Counted from the stretch's first letter, positions 1 to 6,302 are shown. The stretch: DNA of 6,565 bases from Desulfobulbaceae bacterium (GCA_024763495.1 JANTFJ010000147.1:1-6565), one strand, 5' to 3'. Numbers and translations are program-made. Notes: generated by a model not told the origin, from the sequence alone.

Positions 1-755
1 AACTGCCGGTAGTGCTGACTCCCGTAGAGGTTCAGAATTTACTGGCATTGGTTTCCGGGACAACCGGACTGATGCTCCATCTTATTTACAGTGCCGGGCT
101 TCGGCTCAGTGAATGTACGAGATTACGAGTAAAGGATTTGGATTTTGGGCAGGATTTAATTTTTGTTCGATCCGGGAAAGGAGATAAGGACAGGGCAACA
201 ATTCTGGCTAAACAGATTCAACCGGAACTGCAGGCCCATCTGAAAAGGGTAAAAAAACTGCACGAGCAGGATTTGGCAGAAGGTTTCGGCGAAGTATATC
301 TTCCCGGTGCCCTGGCCCGTAAATATCCGACAGCTGCCAGGGAATGGGGGTGGCAGTATGTTTTTCCCAGCGCAAGACTTTCTGTTGATCCCCGGAGTCA
401 TAAGACCAGGCGGCATCATGTCAGTGACGGTGCTGTTCAAAACGCCATGAAAAAAGCTGTGCGGAAGTCTAATCTGGTTAAACAGGCATCTGTTCATACC
501 CTGCGTCATAGTTTTGCCACCCATCTTCTGCTCAATGGCGTGGATCTCAGGCAGATACAGGATTATCTGGGCCACAAAAATGTTGAAACAACGATGATCT
601 ATACCCATGTAGTAAAGAATATGCGCAATCCTGCTATCAGCCCGCTTGACTTGCTTGATAATATGGCTTCATTGAGTGTAACTGCTCACCGGGAACCGGA
701 TCCGGAGTCTCGCAAGCTCGCTTACCAGTCCGCGATAAGTCCGGCTGATGAATGA
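1..755 (+). CDS. intI: Integron integrase (IntI), tyrosine recombinase, C-terminal part
   Basis: This site-specific tyrosine recombinase would integrate and excise integron gene cassettes at attI/attC sites. The frame is open to the left edge (codons from position 3), so the N-terminal core-binding domain is missing. Numbering from the GTG at 12, which is internal and not a true start, the catalytic set is complete: R31 (AGLRLSE), K56 (GKGDKDR), H162 and R165 (HTLRHSFATHLL), H188 (LGHKN) and nucleophile Y197 (TTMIYTHV). Residues about 91-137 (LARKYP, EWGWQYVFPS, DPRS, RRHHVSD) match the extra segment that separates IntI from XerC/XerD. IntI proteins usually end soon after SPLD. Here about 33 further residues follow SPLDLL, and part of them is encoded by a dispersed repeat at 678-693. 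The gene converges on the cytochrome b gene. attI normally lies at the 5' side of intI, so it and the cassettes are probably outside the window. Family assignment is very sure; whether the whole gene is intact cannot be seen. Confidence 0.95.
   Translation, partial: LPVVLTPVEVQNLLALVSGTTGLMLHLIYSAGLRLSECTRLRVKDLDFGQDLIFVRSGKGDKDRATILAKQIQPELQAHLKRVKKLHEQDLAEGFGEVYLPGALARKYPTAAREWGWQYVFPSARLSVDPRSHKTRRHHVSDGAVQNAMKKAVRKSNLVKQASVHTLRHSFATHLLLNGVDLRQIQDYLGHKNVETTMIYTHVVKNMRNPAISPLDLLDNMASLSVTAHREPDPESRKLAYQSAISPADE
678..693 (+). repeat. GTAACT-family repeat unit inside the intI 3' end
   Basis: The 16-mer GTAACTGCTCACCGGG is identical to the unit at 789-804, 111 bp downstream. Here it is translated as part of the IntI C-terminal tail (VTAHR). 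No clear partner in inverted orientation or flanking duplication was found for this copy, so it may be a solitary end or a relic of an older element. Confidence 0.75.
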
Positions 756-780
756 CTACACCTTTGACGGTATGTTTTAG

Positions 781-954
781 AACGACTGGTAACTGCTCAC
801 CGGGCACCGCATATTTCCGCGATCAGCCTGTCTTACATAGCACCAGTATGCTGCGCCAGTCTGATCACGAAAATCTACGGCACCATGTAACCAGTTACAA
901 ATACTGAGGTTTGCACACATTAGGCGCTTACCCCATGAGTAGTTACAACGACTG
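781..954. mobile_element. MITE-like 158-bp element with imperfect terminal inverted repeats and 8-bp direct repeats
   Basis: The element at 789-946 begins GTAACTGCTCACCGGG and ends CCCCATGAGTAGTTAC. The reverse complement of the right end, GTAACTACTCATGGGG, matches the left end at 13 of 16 positions. Directly outside both ends lies the same octamer AACGACTG, at 781-788 and 947-954, as expected for a target-site duplication. There is no transposase gene inside. IS66-family insertion sequences are known for ends starting GTAA and for 8-bp direct repeats, so a non-autonomous IS66-related element is the best inference. It inserted 26 bp beyond the intI stop. The direct repeat and its exact placement are seen in the sequence; the family is inferred. 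Confidence 0.65.
789..898 (+). repeat. Paired palindromic repeat, long form (110 bp)
   Basis: Within the 158-bp element lies a paired repeat that starts GTAACTGCTCACCGGGCACC and ends ATGTAACCAGTTAC. It shares both ends and part of its interior (TCTGATcAcGAAAATCT-CGGCACC) with the 61-bp copy at 4571-4631 read on the other strand. The two copies differ mainly by about 49 bp of extra interior here. It is non-coding. Confidence 0.8.
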
Positions 955-1087
955 AATAATTATCACGGCTTTTTTTTCAAGCAGATATTTTTTCGTAAGC
1001 GCTCCATGAGCACGCGCATGGCGGCGTCCCTGCATCCCTTACAATTATGGGGGGGCGCCGTCTGGGTGTAGTTTATTGCGTGAGCCC

Positions 1088-1927
1088 TTAGATTCTCAAC
1101 AGGGCCAGTCCGGTCAAGACAGCATATGCTCCCAGCCAGCAGAGAGCGCAGACAGCCGCGGTTTTTGTCCATTTGGCTGATTTTAAAAAAAATATAACAA
1201 AATACAGGGTCAGAGGGAAAACTACTCCAGCCCAAAAGGGTTGGATATAATGCAGCAATTCCTGTAACCCCAGGAAAAACCAAGGCCCGGAGACATGGAA
1301 GCTCCCAAGCTTTTCCGGTTCCATTGGAGCCCGGAAAAAAACGCTTAATAAAATCATCAACAGGACAAATAGTCCGTTTTTTTTCCAGGCTAAACTATAA
1401 CGGCGTAAGTGATCCCAGCATAAAACTCCCCATAGCAGACCAAGAGCGATCAAGTGATTGACATAAACCCTTTTAAGGCCATCGGCTTCAATGGAAAACA
1501 GAAGTTTGTTAATTCCTGAACCTACCAGGGGAATAGCAAGGGTTATATTTTCTGCAATATGACCGGCTGACTCGCCGGTGGTATCAGCCCTGAGAACATA
1601 ACCGCTAAAGAGCAAAAGCAGGGCGACCGGCAATGAACTGACCAGATAAAACCATTTTTTCCAGTTCATTTTCCCGCAGCGGGGATAGACAAAGATAAAA
1701 TGGCAGATAACAAGCAGAAAGAAGAATTGACTGGAATAAAAATGAAGTGAACGTAAGAAACAACCAAAAGGAACCAGGCTGTCAATAGCGCTTACAGAAT
1801 AAAATGGAGCGGCCGGGTCATAATGCATGGCCAGTGGGATTCCGGAAAGAACCGAAACAGCCAGGGCGACATAACCGTACTCACCCCAGTGTATTTTTTG
1901 GCCTGATCCATTCTCGCCGGAATTCAT
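1088..1927 (-). CDS. Cytochrome b (b6-like) subunit of a Rieske/cytochrome b quinol-oxidising complex
   Basis: This integral membrane di-heme protein (279 aa) should oxidise quinol together with the Rieske protein encoded just upstream. Hydrophobic segments lie near residues 15-34, 62-82, 92-112, 155-175, 184-199, 226-249 and 255-277. Heme-ligand histidines are H62/H76 (spacing 14) and H158/H173 (spacing 15). The 15-residue second spacing is typical of b6-type rather than mitochondrial-type cytochrome b. The GYVLRADTTG region (109-118) corresponds to the family's GYxLxWD loop. The usual quinol-site PEWY appears as GPWFFLGLQELLHY (214-227), so the conserved Glu is not at its normal place. The protein is longer than plain b6 but shorter than full-length cytochrome b, as if b6 were fused to a subunit IV-like part. 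The start ATG overlaps the Rieske stop (ATGA) with no visible Shine-Dalgarno site, implying translational coupling. No cytochrome c gene follows. Confidence 0.88.
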   Translation of the reverse strand: MNSGENGSGQKIHWGEYGYVALAVSVLSGIPLAMHYDPAAPFYSVSAIDSLVPFGCFLRSLHFYSSQFFFLLVICHFIFVYPRCGKMNWKKWFYLVSSLPVALLLLFSGYVLRADTTGESAGHIAENITLAIPLVGSGINKLLFSIEADGLKRVYVNHLIALGLLWGVLCWDHLRRYSLAWKKNGLFVLLMILLSVFFRAPMEPEKLGSFHVSGPWFFLGLQELLHYIQPFWAGVVFPLTLYFVIFFLKSAKWTKTAAVCALCWLGAYAVLTGLALLRI

Positions 1928-2331
1928 AAGGTGACAATGTAAGCAGATTTTCCGTTTTTCTCAATTATTTCAACCGGAAACCTGGCTAAATTTTTTTTGG
2001 CCGGACCGGCGATCCGTTTCCCTTCAGCAGAGAAACGGCTTTGATGACAGGGGCAGATCAACAGGTGATCCTTTTCGCTGTAATTTAAACGGCAGCCAAG
2101 ATGAGTACATTTTCGAGATATGGCCCAGACTTTTTTTTTCATGTAAAACAGGATAAAATCAGGATTAATAAATACATCGCCGTCATTCAACAGCTTGTCA
2201 ACCTTGATATGCCTGGGTTGGCGGGGAACATAAAAAAACAAAAAACGCGACAAAGGATAAGCAAGAACAACCGTTGTTGCCAGCATAAGGCTTTTTTGTA
2301 AAAATGAACGTCGTTCTTTTTTACTGCTCAT
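1924..2331 (-). CDS. Rieske [2Fe-2S] protein with Tat signal anchor
   Basis: This is the electron-transfer subunit that takes one electron from quinol at the cytochrome b site. From the ATG at 2331 the protein has 135 aa. The N-terminus carries a Tat-like motif (KKERRSFLQK, R7-R8) followed by a hydrophobic stretch, about residues 13-35, that would anchor it in the membrane with the cluster domain outside. Cluster ligands are C75 and H77 in CTHLGC and C93 and H96 in CPCH; C80 and C95 are the pair that forms the stabilising disulfide in high-potential Rieske proteins. An upstream in-frame ATG at 2376 exists, but the 2331 start puts the Tat motif at the right place, has a GGA upstream and overlaps the coaD end by 11 bp. 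Its stop overlaps the cytochrome b start, so both are likely made from one transcript. Confidence 0.9.
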   Translation of the reverse strand: MSSKKERRSFLQKSLMLATTVVLAYPLSRFLFFYVPRQPRHIKVDKLLNDGDVFINPDFILFYMKKKVWAISRKCTHLGCRLNYSEKDHLLICPCHQSRFSAEGKRIAGPAKKNLARFPVEIIEKNGKSAYIVTL

Positions 2332-2863
2332 CCTTTTTTTCCAGTAAATACTTTTCCCGCAGCCTGTTACAAACATGGTCAGGAACCAAACCGCTTACAT
2401 CCCCACCATGCCGGGCGGCATCCTTGATAATACTGGAACTGATGAAAATCCAACGGAATCCAGTCATCAGAAAAACAGTTTCCACTTCTCGTTCAATTTT
2501 CCGGTTCATCAAGGCGAGCTGAAATTCATAGTCAAAATCAGAAACAGCCCTGAGACCCCTGATAATAGCCTTTGCCCCATTAACGTAGGCATAATCAACC
2601 ACCAGGCCGTTGACTTGATCCACCCGTACTCTTTTGTCATCACTGGGAAAGCAGTCGCGAATCATCTGTAGTCGTTCTTCAAGAGAAAAAAGAGTTTTTT
2701 TACTTGAGTTCTCAGCAACAGCAACTATTACCCGGTCAAAAATCGACATACTCCGTTTAATAATGTCAAGATGACCTGAGGTTATGGGGTCAAATGTGCC
2801 GGGATAGACCGCAATCTTGCCGGATATTTTGTCCGGCGGTGTAAAAGGCTGGTAATTGTTCAT
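2321..2863 (-). CDS. coaD: Pantetheine-phosphate adenylyltransferase
   Basis: This cytosolic nucleotidyltransferase transfers AMP from ATP to 4'-phosphopantetheine, the next-to-last step of coenzyme A synthesis. Family motifs are clear: YPGTFDPITSGH (20-31, with the T/HxGH nucleotide-binding signature), RGLR (102-105) and ISSS (141-144). At 180 aa it is longer than the usual roughly 160. The extra length is about 16 N-terminal residues before the conserved IAVYPGTFDP and a charged tail (EKKDEQ). No alternative ATG, GTG or TTG lies close to the conserved start, and an in-frame stop (the rsmD stop) closes the frame upstream, so the ATG at 2863 is kept although its ribosome-binding site is weak. 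A 6-bp-stem hairpin (2819-2837) lies in the early coding region. The gene is 30 bp from rsmD, a common neighbour of coaD in bacteria. Confidence 0.96.
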   Translation of the reverse strand: MNNYQPFTPPDKISGKIAVYPGTFDPITSGHLDIIKRSMSIFDRVIVAVAENSSKKTLFSLEERLQMIRDCFPSDDKRVRVDQVNGLVVDYAYVNGAKAIIRGLRAVSDFDYEFQLALMNRKIEREVETVFLMTGFRWIFISSSIIKDAARHGGDVSGLVPDHVCNRLREKYLLEKKDEQ

Positions 2864-2893
2864 TTTTTGTAGTCGTTCACCAGGGCTGCTTTT

Positions 2894-3469
2894 TTACGAA
2901 CCTTGATTCCTGGTGTAAAACCAGAATCCGGTTCCACCATAAACTCTTTTATCTTGAAGAGAAAGGCAACCTGACTTGACAGGGAGCATTATTTCAACAT
3001 TTTCCTCAATAATTACCGTTGACTCGACTGCTAACAAAAATCCATCCGCCAGTTCTTTTAAAATTTTAAGGCTCAATCCTTTATTATAGGGGGGGTCAAG
3101 GAAAATCAGCGAAAAACCGGCGTCAGGCTTGAAGTTTTCTAAAAAATAAAGCCCGTTGCGTAAATTTTTTTTAACCAGGGTTAATTTGTCGGCAACTGAA
3201 CAGGCGTCACTGTTACTCCGAATCAATTTAAGCGCCTCATGATTATTGTCAACTGCCAGGCATTGCTCAGCACCGCGGCTTAAGGCCTCAAGCCCCAGGG
3301 CACCGGTACCGGCAAAAAGATCAAGCACCCGCGCGTTGATAATCCTCCGGCTGATAATATTGAAAAGAGCTTCCCTGGCCCGGTCGGAAGTCGGCCTGAT
3401 AAGATTTCGTTTTTGTTTTGTCGGGGAAAACAGCCTTCTTCCCTTCGAGGCTCCGGCGATTATCCGCAT
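2894..3469 (-). CDS. rsmD: 16S rRNA (guanine(966)-N(2))-methyltransferase
   Basis: This SAM-dependent enzyme methylates G966 of 16S rRNA in the small ribosomal subunit. The 191-aa protein has the family start MRIIAGASKGRRL, the RPTSDRAREALFNI block (25-38), SAM-binding motif I VLDLFAGTGALGLEALSRGA (48-67), an acidic residue after strand 2 (VDNN, 73-76) and the catalytic N-methyltransferase motif DPPY (125-128). The length fits the family. It starts 15 bp after the asd stop with only a weak upstream GGAT, so it is probably cotranscribed and may rely on re-initiation. An out-of-frame ATG at 3482-3484 is not a sensible start. No missing motif or frameshift is seen. Confidence 0.94.
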   Translation of the reverse strand: MRIIAGASKGRRLFSPTKQKRNLIRPTSDRAREALFNIISRRIINARVLDLFAGTGALGLEALSRGAEQCLAVDNNHEALKLIRSNSDACSVADKLTLVKKNLRNGLYFLENFKPDAGFSLIFLDPPYNKGLSLKILKELADGFLLAVESTVIIEENVEIMLPVKSGCLSLQDKRVYGGTGFWFYTRNQGS

Positions 3470-3484
3470 TGCCGGGTATCCATT

Positions 3485-4507
3485 TTATAGATATTCCCTG
3501 GTTAAGACCTCGGCTATCTGTACCGCGTTCAAGGCCGCGCCTTTGAGGATATTGTCGGCAACTACCCAGAAATTTATCCCATTGGAGATGGACTCATCCT
3601 CCCGAATCCTTCCTACCATGGTTTCATATCTGCCAGCGCAATTTACGGCCAGGGGATATTCGTTGGCTGCCGGATTATCCACCAGTAAAACGCCTGGAGA
3701 GGTTTTCAGCAGATCTTTGACTTCAGCAGCGCTTATTTTATTGATGGTCTCAACATTAACTGATTCGGAATGGCCATAGATAACCGGTACCCGTACCGTA
3801 GTCGCGGTAACCCCTATACTGTCGTCAGCAAAAATTTTGCGGGTTTCATTGACCATTTTCATTTCTTCTTTGGTATAGCCGTTGTCCAGGAAGGAATCAA
3901 TGTGAGGCAGACAATTAAAGGCTATCTGGTGGGGATACACCTCATTGACCAACTTTTCGCCCGCTACCCAGGCCCGTATCTGGTTCTTTAACTCTTCAAT
4001 TGCCTTGGCGCCTGAACCGGACACTGCCTGATAAGTTGATACCACGATTCGTTTGATACCGACCTTGTCATAAATCGGTTTTAAGGCGACCAGCATCTGA
4101 ATTGTTGAACAATTGGGATTAGCAATTATTCCATGCTTGGTATATTGATTAATGGCCAGGGGATTAACCTCCGGAACCACCAGGGGAATCTCCGGATCCA
4201 TTCGAAAAGCACTGGAATTGTCAACTACCACGGCCCCGGCCTCTGCCGCTGCCGGGGCAAATTCCAGGGAGCGGGATGCTCCAGCGGAAAAAAGCGCGAT
4301 ATCAATATCCTTAAAGGAATCTTTTGTAAGTTGTTGTACCGCAATTTCCTGATCTTTGAACTTTAACTTTTTGCCCAGTGATCTTTCCGAGGCCAGCAGG
4401 CGAAGTTCATCCAAAGGGAAATTTCGTTGGGCCAGAACATCAAGCATGGCACCACCTACTGCCCCGGTAGCGCCGGCCACTGCCACATTAAATTTTGATT
4501 TGCTCAT
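3485..4507 (-). CDS. asd: Aspartate-semialdehyde dehydrogenase
   Basis: This enzyme reduces aspartyl phosphate to aspartate semialdehyde with NADPH, the branch point for lysine/diaminopimelate, threonine and methionine. The 340-aa protein has the N-terminal nucleotide-binding motif GATGAVGG (12-19), the SAGASRS and DNSSAFRMD blocks (74-80, 96-104), catalytic C133 in NPNCST and the putative catalytic H246 in RVPVIYGHSES. The length and motifs fit the shorter bacterial Asd type. The start ATG has a good AAGGA about 6 bp upstream. The first member of the close-packed downstream group, it lies 238 bp after leuA across two palindromic elements, so it may need its own promoter. No convincing -35/-10 pair was found. 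A degenerate GTAACT-type unit (4524-4535) lies in its leader. Confidence 0.96.
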   Translation of the reverse strand: MSKSKFNVAVAGATGAVGGAMLDVLAQRNFPLDELRLLASERSLGKKLKFKDQEIAVQQLTKDSFKDIDIALFSAGASRSLEFAPAAAEAGAVVVDNSSAFRMDPEIPLVVPEVNPLAINQYTKHGIIANPNCSTIQMLVALKPIYDKVGIKRIVVSTYQAVSGSGAKAIEELKNQIRAWVAGEKLVNEVYPHQIAFNCLPHIDSFLDNGYTKEEMKMVNETRKIFADDSIGVTATTVRVPVIYGHSESVNVETINKISAAEVKDLLKTSPGVLLVDNPAANEYPLAVNCAGRYETMVGRIREDESISNGINFWVVADNILKGAALNAVQIAEVLTREYL

Positions 4508-4570
4508 TTTATATCCTTAAAAAGTAATTACTCACACCTTAAAACTCATAACCGTGAAAAATACTGAACT

Positions 4571-4631
4571 GTAACTGGTTACAGGGTGCCGGAGATTTTC
4601 ATCATCAGAACGGTGCCCTGTGAGCAGTTAC
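4571..4631 (-). repeat. Paired palindromic repeat, short form (61 bp)
   Basis: Read on the minus strand it begins GTAACTGCTCACAGGGCACC and ends CCCTGTAACCAGTTAC. The two 21-bp ends are inverted repeats matching at 17 of 21 positions. It is a shorter version of the element at 789-898, with the same ends and the same inner GAAAATCT-CGGCACC segment. The adjacent octamers (4563-4570 and 4632-4639) are not alike, so no target duplication survives here. Confidence 0.8.
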
Positions 4632-4633
4632 CT

Positions 4634-4737
4634 GTAGGAGCCCAGCCCTCTGGGCGATAAAACATAGAGCAAAGCTCATCACATGAATCGCCCATAAGGC
4701 TGGGTACCCGGAGGAAATGCCCTTGGGGTGCTCCTAC
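4634..4737. repeat. REP doublet (REPIN-like) with GTAGGAGC ends
   Basis: The element starts GTAGGAGC and ends GCTCCTAC. Inside, 4642-4658 (CCAGCCCTCTGGGCGAT) is inverted at 4687-4703 with 15 of 17 positions matching, and the middle contains GAGC-AAA-GCTC (4667-4677). The right arm carries about 26 extra bases between its end and the conserved inner block. A GTAG head followed by a short palindrome is the layout of REP sequences known from Pseudomonas and other bacteria, which are linked to RAYT transposases. Two such units in opposite orientation make a REPIN. No RAYT gene is in the window. Confidence 0.7.
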
Positions 4738-4745
4738 AAAAACAA

Positions 4746-6299
4746 TCAGTTTATCGTCCTTTCTCGCTCAGTCTGGAGAAAAGCCAGGCGGTTGAGGCCG
4801 TTTAAATACGCCTTGGCTGCCGCCGTGACGATATCAGGGTCGGAACCCTGGCCCACAACAATTTTGCCGTCTTGCTCTATCCGTACCATTACCTCGCCCT
4901 GCGCGTCCGTTCCGCCGGTGATGGAACTAACCCCGAAATAGAGCAGCTTGCTGGTAGTTTTCGTAAGCTGGGCAATGGTTCTGAAAGTTCCGTCAATAGC
5001 CCCGATACCAATAGATGCCGCTTCAACGTCCCTGTTGTCAATCCGCAGCCGAACAGCCGCGGTGGGGATACTCATGTTGCCGCTCATCGCTCCCAGGGAA
5101 ACAAGTTCGTAAGTCTCAGGTACCCGGAAAATTTCATCCATCAGGATAGCTTCAAGATCCTCGTCAAACATATCTTTCTTGACATCGGCCAGTTCCTTGA
5201 AGCGGATAAATACCCTGTTTAATTCCTCATCCGTCAGGTTTTCATAACCCATTGACGTGATTCGATCTTTAAGGGCATGCCGACCGGAATGTTTGCCCAG
5301 CACCAGATTTCCCTCTGCCAGGCCGACATCACAGGGATTCATAATCTCATAGGTGGTTCGTTCCTTTAAGATGCCATCCTGATGAATTCCTGATTCATGG
5401 GCAAAGGCATTGGCCCCGACAATAGCCTTATTTGGTTGAACTATCATTCCGGTTATCGCACTGACCATCTTGCTGGCCGGGCATATCTGTTCAGTGATAA
5501 TATCGGTATGGTAAGGGAGATTATCCGTTCTGGTTCGTAAAATCATGACCAGTTCTTCCATGGCCGTGTTGCCTGCCCGTTCGCCAATACCGTTTATAGT
5601 TGTCTCAATCTGGCGAACACCCGCCTCGATAGCGGCCAGGGAATTGGCTACAGCCAGGCCCAGGTCGTTATGGCAGTGAACACTCAACACTGCTTTGTCA
5701 ATATTGGGGATATGTTCTATCAGGTAGCGTATTTTAGCTCCGAATTCGTTCGGAACAGCATAGCCGGTAGTATCAGGAAAATTCAAGGTAGTGGCACCGG
5801 CATTAATAACCGCTTCAAATACCCGGCAGACAAAATCAAGATCACTGCGAGATGCGTCTTCCGCTGAAAATTCAACATTCGGGGTATATTTTGCCGCGTG
5901 CCTGACCGAAGCTACAGCCAGGTCAAGCATCTGCTGCCGATTCATTTTCAACTTGTATTTCAAGTGGATATCAGAGGTAGCCAGGAAGGTATGAATCCTG
6001 GGATTTTCAGCTTTTTTCAAGGACTCCCAGGCCGTATCAATATCCTTGACATTGGCCCTTGCCAGGCCGGCAACCTGAGCTCCTTTGAGATTGTCGGCAA
6101 TATTTTTTACACAGTCAAAGTCACCTGCCGAGGCTACTGGAAATCCTGCCTCAATGATGTCCACCCGCAGCTTGACAAGCTGTTGGGCCAGGCGAAATTT
6201 TTCCTGCATATTCATGGTGGCTCCAGGAGACTGTTCACCATCACGCAGGGTCGTATCAAAAATATATATTTTATCGCCAGTGTTGTTTTTACTTTCCAT
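4746..6299 (-). CDS. leuA: 2-isopropylmalate synthase
   Basis: This enzyme condenses acetyl-CoA with 2-ketoisovalerate, the first committed step of leucine synthesis. With the ATG at 6299 the protein has 517 aa. A GTG directly before it (6300-6302) would give one more residue, but GAGGA lies only 3 bp from the GTG and 6 bp from the ATG, so the ATG is preferred. Numbering from the GTG, the HMGL-like TIM-barrel catalytic domain shows DTTLRDGEQSPG (16-27, metal ligand D16 and catalytic R20), the metal-binding HCHNDLG (209-215) and NGIGERAGN (237-245). LGKHSGRHA (335-343) lies in the following linker region. Residues from about 390 on form the LeuA dimer/regulatory domain that mediates leucine feedback inhibition, so it is the full-length LeuA type. 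It is the first gene of the minus-strand set in this window. Confidence 0.97.
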   Translation of the reverse strand: MESKNNTGDKIYIFDTTLRDGEQSPGATMNMQEKFRLAQQLVKLRVDIIEAGFPVASAGDFDCVKNIADNLKGAQVAGLARANVKDIDTAWESLKKAENPRIHTFLATSDIHLKYKLKMNRQQMLDLAVASVRHAAKYTPNVEFSAEDASRSDLDFVCRVFEAVINAGATTLNFPDTTGYAVPNEFGAKIRYLIEHIPNIDKAVLSVHCHNDLGLAVANSLAAIEAGVRQIETTINGIGERAGNTAMEELVMILRTRTDNLPYHTDIITEQICPASKMVSAITGMIVQPNKAIVGANAFAHESGIHQDGILKERTTYEIMNPCDVGLAEGNLVLGKHSGRHALKDRITSMGYENLTDEELNRVFIRFKELADVKKDMFDEDLEAILMDEIFRVPETYELVSLGAMSGNMSIPTAAVRLRIDNRDVEAASIGIGAIDGTFRTIAQLTKTTSKLLYFGVSSITGGTDAQGEVMVRIEQDGKIVVGQGSDPDIVTAAAKAYLNGLNRLAFLQTERERTIN

Positions 6300-6302
6300 C
6301 AC

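Larger units (their letters stand above)
756..1087. other. Gene-free convergent region between intI and the cytochrome b gene
   Basis: This 332-bp stretch separates the 3' ends of two converging genes. Its left half (781-954) is filled by nested palindromic repeats. The right half has no convincing gene. On the minus strand just past the cytochrome b stop, a frame reads HNCKGCRDAAM before stopping at 963-965; this could be a relic, but it has no good start of its own. A possible 9-bp stem pairs 1022-1030 with 1051-1060 but has no T-run after it. A run of nine T on the plus strand at about 970-978 has no strong hairpin directly before it. No confident terminator, RNA gene or attC site is visible. 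Confidence 0.6.
4508..4745. other. leuA-asd intergenic region filled with palindromic repeats
   Basis: These 238 bp hold, from left to right, the asd ribosome-binding site (AAGGA on the minus strand, near 4515-4519), a degenerate repeat unit GTAATTACTCAC at 4524-4535, a 61-bp paired repeat (4571-4631) and a GTAGGAGC-ended REP doublet (4634-4737). Only 8 bp remain between the doublet and the leuA stop. Transcription from leuA into asd would have to read through both structured elements. No T-rich intrinsic terminator is evident. Confidence 0.7.

Noticed and set aside
156..608. Long minus-strand frame opposite intI
   Set aside because: It lies wholly antisense to a well-conserved integrase, resembles no known protein and is a shadow frame.
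899..907. Shared 9-mer AAATACTGA next to both paired repeats (899-907 and 4559-4567)
   Set aside because: Its orientation relative to the element is opposite in the two places, so it does not extend the repeat and is probably chance.
915..946. An attC-like right end (TTAGGCGCTTACC) near the intI 3' end
   Set aside because: It recalls the TTAGGCGGGCGTTA end of some attC sites, but the GTT core and the matching left core are missing. It is better explained as part of the GTAACT element.
970..978. T-run as an intrinsic terminator for intI
   Set aside because: No strong GC-rich hairpin lies directly before the T-run; the repeat palindrome ends 24 bp upstream.
2332..2376. Upstream ATG at 2376 as start of the Rieske protein (15 extra residues)
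   Set aside because: It would place the twin-arginine motif too far inside, lies deep within coaD, and the ATG at 2331 fits the Tat signal and the gene overlap better.
6300..6302. GTG at 6302-6300 as start of leuA
   Set aside because: The GAGGA site is only 3 bp from it but 6 bp from the ATG that follows, so the ATG is the likelier start.
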